Positions 1 to 7,872 of a stretch of 57,264 bases of DNA are shown piece after piece. The stretch comes from CALARM01 sp964431735 (GTDB lineage: Bacteria > Vulcanimicrobiota > SpSt-956 > JAKJGF01): contig CAYSLJ010000017.1 of assembly GCA_964431735.1 (NCBI GenBank), positions 1 to 57,264 of the forward strand. Direction: 5' to 3'. How positions within the stretch are numbered: position 1 is the stretch's first letter; each line of letters starts with the position of its first letter. A program made the position numbers and the translations under genes. The notes under the pieces are model-generated. The model did no database searches, was not told the DNA's origin, and was given only the letters and a program-made list of their open reading frames with translations.

Positions 1-52
1 GGTATATATTTTTCTCCAGAGCCTCACCCACCGGAAGGGTGTAGAATAAATA

Positions 53-1390
53 TTATTTTTCGGATAGGCTCTTATTACCTGTGATTTTTTCTATTTCTTC
101 TTTTATCTCAAGTAATTCTACTCTTTCCCTGTCAGAAAATTTATCTTTTGTACCTTCTTCTATAAGACAGGCATGACTGTAAAGATCCTTATGGTATGAT
201 TTGTTTGAAGTCATCATAGCTATGTCTTTTATAATCTTCATAAGTCTCACTGAAACTGCCATGTCTGTTTTCCCGTACTGTCTTAACTGGGTAAAAGAAA
301 GGTCCAGTATCTCTTTAAAACTTATTCTCATGAGAGATACCAGCAGTTCTCCCGTAAGAGGATCTTTTATCTCCCACGGAGTAATATGCCTCTGTATTAT
401 ACGAATAAGAACTCGTCCGAGATGATCTATACATGTTACTGCAGTGGTAGGATCATTTATGGCAGGTGATATGGCTTTAAGGGCAATATCTACCATCTGT
501 CTTATGCCGAGGCTTATATCCTGTTGAAAAGTCCTTACTGTACCTGTGTCAAAAGCAGAGATACATATGTCTTTAATCTCTTCCGTTATTTTTTTCCGAG
601 GTGATACGTAAAGAAGAGGAGTTCCCTGAACGGTAAAATCACCTACAGGAATTTTACAGAAAATTTTTATTCCGTATTCCCTTGCTGCCCAGGTCAGTCT
701 TTCATCGTCAATTAATTGAATATAACCGGATTTATTGCTTAAAACAGATACTATGTCTTCAGAAGGTACCTGTGTATATTCATGTTTTTCTTCCCCCCGG
801 ACTTTGTCAGGGAAAACACTGTCTATTACCAGCTCTGTTTCCCTGGCAATATGTTCATATATATAATTTATCTGTATGTATTTCGACATATGATCTATAA
901 AATATATTAAAAATCCCATACAAATGAGTGCCATTAATATGGCTGTTGAAACACTGATCTGAGGTACAAATAAATCAGGTTCGCCATGGATTGTACGCAG
1001 TAAAAGCAGGCAATAGGTAAAGGTTCCTATAAATACACCAAGAACATTCTGACATGCTGTATCTTCCATAAAAGAAGTCAGAATTCTGGGGGAAAATTGT
1101 ACAGATGATAAAGAAAGGGCCATGGCCAGCATGGAATAGACAATCGACGTGACAGTAATTATAGAACCTGCTATTGTGCCCAGTACTGTCTGGGCAGTTG
1201 CCGGTTCTCCTTCAAATCCGCATGGAAGCCATTTGGCCCATGATAAATTTATTAAATTATGTTGTTCCAGTGTTACAAGTATTATTTCCAGAATAACATA
1301 AAATGCAGCTATAACAATGGGACGGAACAGTAAACCTGTCCGTAGATCATATAGTAATTGTTTTATTATAAATTTAATTCTCTGAAACAT
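53..1390 (-). CDS. DUF2254 family predicted membrane protein
   Basis: The 445-residue product has about four hydrophobic segments in its first 170 residues (roughly 25-42, 68-92, 115-132 and 145-165), then a soluble C-terminal half. This layout and the conserved stretch near residues 300-320 (ISPAINDPTTAVTC) match the DUF2254 family of inner-membrane proteins, whose biochemical role is not established. The ATG follows a heptamer array and has no clear Shine-Dalgarno sequence, so the start is less certain than the family call. It is divergent from the phosphofructokinase gene; the 263 bp between them are filled by repeats. Confidence 0.8.
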   Translation of the reverse strand: MFQRIKFIIKQLLYDLRTGLLFRPIVIAAFYVILEIILVTLEQHNLINLSWAKWLPCGFEGEPATAQTVLGTIAGSIITVTSIVYSMLAMALSLSSVQFSPRILTSFMEDTACQNVLGVFIGTFTYCLLLLRTIHGEPDLFVPQISVSTAILMALICMGFLIYFIDHMSKYIQINYIYEHIARETELVIDSVFPDKVRGEEKHEYTQVPSEDIVSVLSNKSGYIQLIDDERLTWAAREYGIKIFCKIPVGDFTVQGTPLLYVSPRKKITEEIKDICISAFDTGTVRTFQQDISLGIRQMVDIALKAISPAINDPTTAVTCIDHLGRVLIRIIQRHITPWEIKDPLTGELLVSLMRISFKEILDLSFTQLRQYGKTDMAVSVRLMKIIKDIAMMTSNKSYHKDLYSHACLIEEGTKDKFSDRERVELLEIKEEIEKITGNKSLSEK

Positions 1391-1396
1391 ATGAAA

Positions 1397-1631
1397 TCGT
1401 AATGCGTGATGAGTGATGCGTGATTTGTGTCACTATCATTCACTTTTCACTCCTCTCATTCCTTGCATAAAATTCTTTAAATAACTTAAAAATCCTGTAT
1501 TCATTTTTTAAGAGGATTTTTTTAAATTAGTCGAATTATTCAGAGTAAGTATATAATTTATATAACCTCGTAATACGTAAGTATGATGTACAGGGATTAT
1601 CCGGCACGCATCACGCATTACGCATTACGAA
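1397..1631. repeat. Convergent heptamer arrays between divergent genes
   Basis: The left side (1397-1428) reads as GTAATGC/GTGATGA/GTGATGC units. A short TCACTTT-type stretch lies at 1439-1455. The right side (1600-1631) reads CACGCAT/CACGCAT/TACGCAT/TACG, the complementary orientation. Between them is AT-rich DNA with a TATAAT at 1552-1557 but no convincing -35 box. Confidence 0.7.
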
Positions 1632-1653
1632 ATAATATCGGGGGTTGATGTTA

Positions 1654-2616
1654 TTGAAAAGAATTGCTGTGATGACAAGTGGCGGTGATTGTCCCGGCAT
1701 GAATGCTGCTATAAGATCGGTAGTGAGAACAGGTCTTACATATAATATTGAAGTATATGGTATAGAACATGGCTACAGCGGCCTCATAGAAGGAAAAATA
1801 GCTAAATTAACTACAGCTGATGTGGCCAATACCATTCAAAGAGGAGGAACCTTTCTTAAAAGTGCCAGATGTATGGAATTTAAAACAGAAGAAGGTCAGA
1901 AGAAAGCTGTTTCTTCACTTGCCAGACATGAAATTGACGGTCTTGTAGTTATAGGCGGCGACGGATCTTTAACAGGAGCTAATATTTTACATATGGATTA
2001 TAATATAAAAGTTATAGGACTTCCCGGTTCAATAGATAATGATATATACGGTACGGATATTTCCATAGGTGCAGATACGGCTCTTAATAATATAATAAAC
2101 TGTATAGATATGATAAATGATACTGCAAGCTCTCATGACAGAACCTTTATTATTGAGGTTATGGGCAGGAATTCCGGTTATCTTGCAGTAAGATCTGCCA
2201 TAGCTTCAGGGGCAGAAGCAGTCTTAATACCAGAGGTTCCCTATAATCTTGAAGATATTATTCAGATGATAAGAAAGAGATATGAAGAAGGTAAAACAAG
2301 GAGTATTATAATAGTTGCAGAAGGTGTGGGCTCTGCCTATGATTTCGGCAAAGTGCTGACTCTTATGGGTGGATTTGACACAAGGATTATGGTTCTGGGA
2401 CATATTCAAAGAGGAGGGAGTCCGAGCGTATTTGATAGATTGCTTGCCACAAGAATGGCCTCAAAAGCCGTAGAAGCATTATTGGAAGGGAAATCCGGTT
2501 ATATGACAGGTATGGAGGGCAATAATGTTACCCTTGTGGACTTTAACACTGTTTTATCCAGTAAAAAGCCTCTCGATGAAACACTTCTGAAGCTTGCAGA
2601 ATCATTAATCAGTTGA
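1654..2616 (+). CDS. pfkA: ATP-dependent 6-phosphofructokinase
   Basis: Phosphorylates fructose 6-phosphate to fructose 1,6-bisphosphate, the committed step of glycolysis. The 320-residue length is typical. N-terminal TSGGDCPGMN binds ATP, GGDGS at 101-105 keeps the Gly at position 104 that marks ATP rather than pyrophosphate enzymes, PGSIDND at 124-130 carries the catalytic Asp (Thr to Ser within the usual PGTIDND), and MGRNSGYLA and GHIQRGGSP form the sugar-phosphate site. I prefer the TTG at 1654: it gives the usual MKRIAV N-terminus and lies 9 nt after a GGGGG ribosome-binding site, whereas the upstream TTG (1645) and ATG (1648) are too close to it. The gene is monocistronic, with repeats on both sides. 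Confidence 0.95.
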   Translation: MKRIAVMTSGGDCPGMNAAIRSVVRTGLTYNIEVYGIEHGYSGLIEGKIAKLTTADVANTIQRGGTFLKSARCMEFKTEEGQKKAVSSLARHEIDGLVVIGGDGSLTGANILHMDYNIKVIGLPGSIDNDIYGTDISIGADTALNNIINCIDMINDTASSHDRTFIIEVMGRNSGYLAVRSAIASGAEAVLIPEVPYNLEDIIQMIRKRYEEGKTRSIIIVAEGVGSAYDFGKVLTLMGGFDTRIMVLGHIQRGGSPSVFDRLLATRMASKAVEALLEGKSGYMTGMEGNNVTLVDFNTVLSSKKPLDETLLKLAESLIS

Positions 2617-2617
2617 A

Positions 2618-2668
2618 AGTCGTGAGTCGTGAGTCGTGAAAAGAGTGAAAAGTGAAAGGTGAAAATTA
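2618..2668. repeat. GTGAGTC/GTGAAAA heptamer array
   Basis: Directly after the pfkA stop: three GTGAGTC-type units pass into GTGAAAA/GTGAAAG units. It forms the left partner of the inverted heptamers inside the adjoining 105-bp element. Confidence 0.7.
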
Positions 2669-2670
2669 AA

Positions 2671-2775
2671 TTACTGACTTGAGCATAAGCATGTAATAAC
2701 AGTCTTCCTCCCGTCACGCGTAACGCGTTACGCGTCACGAGATCAGATATTTATTATTTATGCTCACCTCAATAA
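2671..2775. mobile_element. 105-bp MITE-like element, copy 1
   Basis: The termini TTACTGACTTGAGCATAA and TTATGCTCACCTCAATAA are near-perfect inverted repeats about 18 bp long. The core (2712-2741) is a palindromic run of ACGCGT heptamers. A second copy of exactly the same length lies at 34536-34640, with about eight mismatches by eye. No coding capacity. I see no convincing target-site duplication. Confidence 0.7.
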
Positions 2776-2790
2776 GAAAGGGAGAGGTTT

Positions 2791-3963
2791 ATGTCATTTA
2801 AAAAAGCTGTTTCTTATTGCCTTGTAGAGGATTCATTTGAAGCAGGTAAGCTTGCCATGGAAGAAGTCAGGGAGAAACTTCGTGGACATATTCCTGATTG
2901 TCTTTTTCTGTTTACAACTATAGGACATAATATACCGGAAATTATAAAAGGTATATATTCTGTAAGCCCTTCTATCCCTCTATGCGGATGTACAGGGTCA
3001 GGAGTAATTACCGGCTCAGGATGTGATGAAGCAAGCCGTTCTGTCGGTCTTATGGGTATTAAGAGTAACACTGTTAAATTTACTCCTTTTATTGTTAAAG
3101 GTTTATCAAAAGATGTAGAAAAAATCGGGAGAGATATAGGAAATAAAGTTAAATCCCTGGGATTGGAAAAAGAAGATAAAAAGCTTTTGATTCTTTTACC
3201 TGACGGACTTTTTCTTTCTTCCGGCCCTTTTCTTCCCGCCATTAAAGATGAATTAGGCTACCATATTGATTGTGTCGGAGGCACGGCAGGTAACGATTAT
3301 CATATCAGTTCTCTCACATATCAATTCTGTAATAATGAGATTTATAATGATTCCGTGGCAGGTGTAATAGTTACAGGAGATTTCAACTATGCCATAGAAG
3401 TAAGTCATGGTTCGAAACCAATAGGACTTCCCAAGACTATTACAAAAACTGAGGGAAATATATTGTATGAAATTGATAATGAACCGGTTCTTGAATTCCT
3501 GAAAAAACACTGGGGAGAAAGACGTTTTTCTAATTTCGGACAGAATTTAAATCTTTTTGGCTTTGGTCAGTTGTTTGAAGGGAAAGGATATTCACAGGAT
3601 ATTATTATAAGAGCCATCCTTGGTTTTGAAGAAAACGGTATAAGGTTAAAAACCCCTCTTCCCGAAGGAACCAGGATATATATGACAAGAAGGGACAGAG
3701 ACATGGTAAAAGAAGAAACTCAAAAGATGGCAGAAAAACTTCTTTCGTCTCTCAATAAACCTGACGAAGCTGCTTATTTTTATTTTGATTGTTCAGGAAG
3801 AGCTTCTCATCTATACGGAGAAACGGAACCTGATGTGAATAATTTGCTTGAAATCCTTGGAGATAAGGATATGATTGGTTTCTTTACATTTGGCGAATAT
3901 GCTCCTGTAGGAGGAGAAAATTATTTCCATAATTATACAGGGGTAATTCTTGGGATTGAATAA
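2791..3963 (+). CDS. FIST domain sensor protein (FIST_N + FIST_C)
   Basis: This 390-residue soluble protein has the FIST architecture: an N-terminal half with the Gly/Cys-rich CGCTGSGVI stretch near residues 68-76, and a C-terminal half with the conserved CSGRASHLYG and FTFGEYAPVGG near the end. FIST domains are proposed small-ligand (possibly amino-acid) sensors of signal-transduction proteins; the ligand here is unknown. The ATG has a strong GGGAGAGG upstream. The stop codon is one base before the ATG of the hybrid kinase (TAA-A-ATG), so the two are probably translated together and the FIST protein likely feeds that kinase. Confidence 0.88.
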   Translation: MSFKKAVSYCLVEDSFEAGKLAMEEVREKLRGHIPDCLFLFTTIGHNIPEIIKGIYSVSPSIPLCGCTGSGVITGSGCDEASRSVGLMGIKSNTVKFTPFIVKGLSKDVEKIGRDIGNKVKSLGLEKEDKKLLILLPDGLFLSSGPFLPAIKDELGYHIDCVGGTAGNDYHISSLTYQFCNNEIYNDSVAGVIVTGDFNYAIEVSHGSKPIGLPKTITKTEGNILYEIDNEPVLEFLKKHWGERRFSNFGQNLNLFGFGQLFEGKGYSQDIIIRAILGFEENGIRLKTPLPEGTRIYMTRRDRDMVKEETQKMAEKLLSSLNKPDEAAYFYFDCSGRASHLYGETEPDVNNLLEILGDKDMIGFFTFGEYAPVGGENYFHNYTGVILGIE

Positions 3964-3964
3964 A

Positions 3965-6613
3965 ATGGAAGAATATCTGGAAGAAATAAAGAGATTAAAA
4001 GAAGAAAATAAAAAATATATTCATGAGATTGAAAACCTGACCTGTGAGATTACGAGGTTGGAAGCAACTGTTATAGAGGAAAGGGGTATGGCAAATACAA
4101 AACAGCGTGCTTTAAACCTCTTTCAACTTCTTTATCAAAAAATTATTTCTATAAAAGATAAAAAAAGTATTTTTTCTGTTACAGTTAAATTTCTCGCTGA
4201 AGAACTTGGCTATGACAGGGTTATTATATATATAAAACGTGAAGGTATATTTGTTGTTGTTGATTCTTACGGATACAGTGAAGAAGAAAAAAACTGTCTC
4301 TCTGATCCCTTCTTTTCATCTGATGTTGAAAAGAAAAAAGGTATTGTCATTAACGGCATGAACAGAAAGATATATAATAAGATATTTTATGAAGATAAAT
4401 TTCATGTCAGGTATTTTATTTGCGTTAATTTCCTTTATAATTCCGAAGGAAACTATATTCTTTTTGCAGGAAATAAAACAGAGGATACTATAAGATATCC
4501 CCGTCTTACACAGCTTGACCTGGAAATGTTGCAGACTCTGGGAAAACTTCTGGTAATTGCCATAGAAAATGCAGAATTATATACAGATCTGGAAGATATG
4601 GTAAATAAGCGAACAAAACAGCTGTCAATAGCAAATAAACAGCTGATAAAAGCAAAAGAAGCAGCAGAATCGGCAAATAAATTAAAAAGCGAATTCCTTG
4701 CTAATATGAGTCATGAAATACGTACCCCTCTTAACGGTATAATCTCTATGACAGGTCTTTTGCTGGATTGTAATCTCACACCTGAACAGCTTGATTATGC
4801 CAGAACTATTTATAAAAGCGGTGAAATTCTTCTCACTGTTATCAATGATATCCTGGATTTTTCTAAAATTGAAGCGGATAAACTGGAACTTGAGTGTATG
4901 GATTTTAATCTCAGGGAGATTCTTGAAGATATTATGGATATTCTTGCTCTGAGAGCCCATGAAAAAAATCTTGAAATAAATTGCCTTATAAGAAATAATG
5001 TGCCTGTATACCTCAGGGGAGATCCGGGAAGATTGAGACAGATACTTATTAATCTCATAACCAATGCCATTAAATTTACTGACGAAGGTGAAATAAAAAT
5101 TGAGATTACGGAAGAAAGTGAAGAAAAATCTTCTGTTACCGTGAAGTTTTCTATAATTGATACAGGTTCAGGCATACCTGAACATCGCAGAGATCGTCTC
5201 TTTAAATCCTTTTCTCAGATAGATGCTTCTACAACCCGCAGATACGGAGGTACAGGGCTCGGACTTATTATTTCGAAAAAATTATCTGAAATGATGGGAG
5301 GCCATATTGGTTTTGAAAGCATTGAAGGAAAAGGCTCGGAATTCTGGTTTACAGCCGTTCTGGAAAAACAGGGGAAGGAAGAAACGATTTTTATACCTGA
5401 ATGTATCAAAGGTAAACCTGTGCTTATAGTAGATGATAATTCTACATCTCTGGCCGTTTTAAGAGAATATTTGACTTCCTGGGGATTTATTGTTCACGAT
5501 GCTCATTCCGGTATGGAAGCCCTGGGAAAATTCTATCACGCTATTTCCTGTGACGAACCTTTCACTATATGTTTTATCGATGCTTATATGCCGAAAATGG
5601 ACGGTGAAAGTCTCGGAGAAAAAATAAAGAGCGATATGGTTTTATCGAAAACAAACCTTGTCCTGTTGAGCTCAGCTATTACAGCAGATATAGAATATTT
5701 AGCAAAAAAAGGATTCTCAAAATGCCTTGTAAAACCTGTTAAAAGGGATTTACTTTATGAAGTAATTCTTTCTATGGCAGGCCAGAAAATTGCTGCTGAA
5801 GATAAGTCTATAGAAAAACTTACAGAATCCAGGATAGAAGAAAAAGATAAAAAAAATATACATATTCTTGTAGTGGATGATAATACAGTCAACCAGAAAG
5901 TAGTCCTTCGTATATTGAAAAGAACAGGTTATAAGGCCTGTGTCGTAGGTAACGGGAAAGAGGCTATAAAAGCACTTCGTGAGATCGATTACAATATGAT
6001 TTTAATGGATGTACAGATGCCGGAAATGGATGGTTTTGAAACTACCAGATTTATCCGACAGATGCAATCTCCGGAAGAAAGAATTCCGATTATAGCCATG
6101 ACTGCCCATGCAATGAAAGGAGATAGAGAACTCTGTATTGAAGCAGGTATGGATGACTATATATCGAAACCAATACAGATGCAGACTCTTATAGATATAA
6201 TAGAAAAACATCTTGTTGCAAATACCCTTAAAAAAAGAGAAATTTATACTGGCAGACCTGTAACTGATAAAGATATTCTGGACCTGGAAAAACTTTTATA
6301 CAGGGTTGATAATGACAGAGAATTTTGCAGAGAGATTCTTGAGGAATCTATGAGTATTATCAAAGAAGAAAGAGAAAAATTAAAAGAAGCTTTTTATAGT
6401 GGAAACAGAAATGATTTAAGAGTCAGTGCCCATAATATAAAAGGAACATCTGCCAATATATGTGCAAATTCTTTACACAGTCTGGCCTGTGAAATTGAAA
6501 TAAGCTCAAAAGAATTTTCACTGTATGATCCGGATATTATAGAGAGGTTAACGGCAGAAATTCAAAGGCTTGCCGGTGTGGTGGAAAATATTATAATGAG
6601 TTGTGAGTTGTGA
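3965..6613 (+). CDS. Hybrid sensor histidine kinase: GAF-HisKA-HATPase-REC-REC-Hpt
   Basis: A cytoplasmic phosphorelay kinase of 882 residues without transmembrane segments. In order: N-terminal coiled coil (1-45), GAF-like domain (about 50-205), linker coiled coil, HisKA with SHEIRTPLNG and phospho-acceptor His250, HATPase_c (about 350-475, GGTGLGL box), first REC (about 484-600, IDAYMPKMDG), second REC (about 632-750, MDVQMPEMDG) and a C-terminal Hpt (AHNIKGTSAN, His near 822). The ATG at 3965 is chosen because it lies one base after the FIST stop; an upstream TTG at 3950 is possible. No DNA-binding output is visible, so phosphate probably passes to a separate regulator. The last codons (SCEL stop) are already made of GTGAGTT-type heptamers. 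Confidence 0.93.
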   Translation: MEEYLEEIKRLKEENKKYIHEIENLTCEITRLEATVIEERGMANTKQRALNLFQLLYQKIISIKDKKSIFSVTVKFLAEELGYDRVIIYIKREGIFVVVDSYGYSEEEKNCLSDPFFSSDVEKKKGIVINGMNRKIYNKIFYEDKFHVRYFICVNFLYNSEGNYILFAGNKTEDTIRYPRLTQLDLEMLQTLGKLLVIAIENAELYTDLEDMVNKRTKQLSIANKQLIKAKEAAESANKLKSEFLANMSHEIRTPLNGIISMTGLLLDCNLTPEQLDYARTIYKSGEILLTVINDILDFSKIEADKLELECMDFNLREILEDIMDILALRAHEKNLEINCLIRNNVPVYLRGDPGRLRQILINLITNAIKFTDEGEIKIEITEESEEKSSVTVKFSIIDTGSGIPEHRRDRLFKSFSQIDASTTRRYGGTGLGLIISKKLSEMMGGHIGFESIEGKGSEFWFTAVLEKQGKEETIFIPECIKGKPVLIVDDNSTSLAVLREYLTSWGFIVHDAHSGMEALGKFYHAISCDEPFTICFIDAYMPKMDGESLGEKIKSDMVLSKTNLVLLSSAITADIEYLAKKGFSKCLVKPVKRDLLYEVILSMAGQKIAAEDKSIEKLTESRIEEKDKKNIHILVVDDNTVNQKVVLRILKRTGYKACVVGNGKEAIKALREIDYNMILMDVQMPEMDGFETTRFIRQMQSPEERIPIIAMTAHAMKGDRELCIEAGMDDYISKPIQMQTLIDIIEKHLVANTLKKREIYTGRPVTDKDILDLEKLLYRVDNDREFCREILEESMSIIKEEREKLKEAFYSGNRNDLRVSAHNIKGTSANICANSLHSLACEIEISSKEFSLYDPDIIERLTAEIQRLAGVVENIIMSCEL

Positions 6614-6658
6614 GTCGTGAAAAGTGAATGAATACCTTACGCGTTAACCGTCACGACT
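6599..6658. repeat. Convergent heptamer arrays
   Basis: GTGAGTT/GTGAGTC/GTGAAAA units on the left and TTACGCG/TTAACCG/TCACGAC on the right. The left array begins inside the 3' end of the hybrid kinase gene and supplies its TGA stop. Confidence 0.65.
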
Positions 6659-6676
6659 TTAATAAGGAGGTTTTAT

Positions 6677-7780
6677 ATGAAAAAATGGGGAATTTTTTTC
6701 TTATTATGTTTTACCATGTTTCTCTTCTGCTCCTGCCAGAAGCAGGAAGGAAATACAGCAGATGAAGGGAAAACGGAAAAATTGAAAGTCGCTTTTGTAT
6801 ATGTAGGTCCTATAGGAGACGGTGGATGGTCCTATACCCATGATAAAGGAAGACAGGCTATGGAAAAAGAACTTCCTTTCGTGGAAACAACCTATATAGA
6901 GAATGTGCCGGAAAATGCCGATGCTGAAAGGGTTTTTACAGAACTGTGTGAAAAAGGCTATAAGCTTATCTTCGGTACAACCCATTATATGGGTGTAATA
7001 CAGAGAGTTGCAGCCAAATATCCTGATGTAGTATTTGAAGAGTGCACAGGTTATGAAACATCGAAAAATATAGGCATATATTTCGGAAAAATAGAACAGG
7101 CCAGATATCTTACCGGTCTTATGGCAGGTAAAATGACTAAAACCAATAAAATAGGCTATGTAGCAGCCCATACTATACCGGAAGTCATAAGAGGTCTCAA
7201 TGCTTTTACTATTGGAGTAAGAAAGGCAAACCCGAAAGCAACTGTTCATGTAGTATGGACTCATACCTGGTATGATCCTGCAAAGGAGAGGGAAGGAGCA
7301 GAAAGCCTTGTAGATATAGGTGTGGATATAATAGCACAGCATCAGGATTCATCTGCAGCACAGCAGGTAGCGGAAGCGAGAGGCATTTATTCCATAGGCT
7401 ATAATTCCGATATGGCATCTTTTGCACCGAAAGCTCATCTTACTGCGCCTGTATGGAACTGGACTCCTTTTTATACAAAAACAGTAAAGGAAGTTTATGA
7501 AGGCAAATGGCAGACCTTTTCATACTGGGGAGATATGAAAGATGGCACAGTAGGACTGGCACCATTCGGGCCTATGGTTCCTGAAGATATAAAAACACTT
7601 GTAGAAAAAGAAAAACAGGCTTTTATTGATGGCAAACTGGATGTTTTTTCCGGCCCCATAAAGGATCAGCAGGGAAAGGTAAGAATTCCGAAGGACAAAA
7701 GCCTTACCTGTACAGATAAAGAGCTTGTTGAAATGGAATGGCTTGTAGAAGGTGTTGCAGGAGAATTGCCGGGAAAATAG
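6677..7780 (+). CDS. BMP-family ABC transporter substrate-binding lipoprotein
   Basis: A 367-residue exported binding protein with a 20-residue signal ending in FCSC, where Cys20 is the likely lipidated residue. The mature part has the BMP (Bmp/Med) fold signatures: KVAFVYVGPIGDGGWSY at the start, then IFGTTHYMG and the IIAQHQDSSAAQQ ligand-proximal stretch. Family members deliver nucleosides or related small molecules to YufO/YufP/YufQ-type importers. The substrate here cannot be read from sequence. The ATG follows a strong AAGGAGG. Its ATPase and permease lie 5 kb downstream beyond an opposite-strand operon; the physical split is unusual but pairing is likely because no other such transporter is present. 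Confidence 0.9.
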   Translation: MKKWGIFFLLCFTMFLFCSCQKQEGNTADEGKTEKLKVAFVYVGPIGDGGWSYTHDKGRQAMEKELPFVETTYIENVPENADAERVFTELCEKGYKLIFGTTHYMGVIQRVAAKYPDVVFEECTGYETSKNIGIYFGKIEQARYLTGLMAGKMTKTNKIGYVAAHTIPEVIRGLNAFTIGVRKANPKATVHVVWTHTWYDPAKEREGAESLVDIGVDIIAQHQDSSAAQQVAEARGIYSIGYNSDMASFAPKAHLTAPVWNWTPFYTKTVKEVYEGKWQTFSYWGDMKDGTVGLAPFGPMVPEDIKTLVEKEKQAFIDGKLDVFSGPIKDQQGKVRIPKDKSLTCTDKELVEMEWLVEGVAGELPGK

Positions 7781-7869
7781 TGAGTCGTGAGTGGTGAAAA
7801 GTGAAATTGTCCATTACGCGTCACGCATCACACATCACAAAACTACCCATCACGCATTACGCGTTATGA
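7781..7869. repeat. Convergent heptamer arrays between converging genes
   Basis: GTGAGTC/GTGAGTG/GTGAAAA units on the left; TTACGCG/TCACGCA/TCACACA/TCACGCA/TTACGCG units on the right, between the 3' ends of the BMP and histidine kinase genes. Confidence 0.65.
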
Positions 7870-7872
7870 TTG

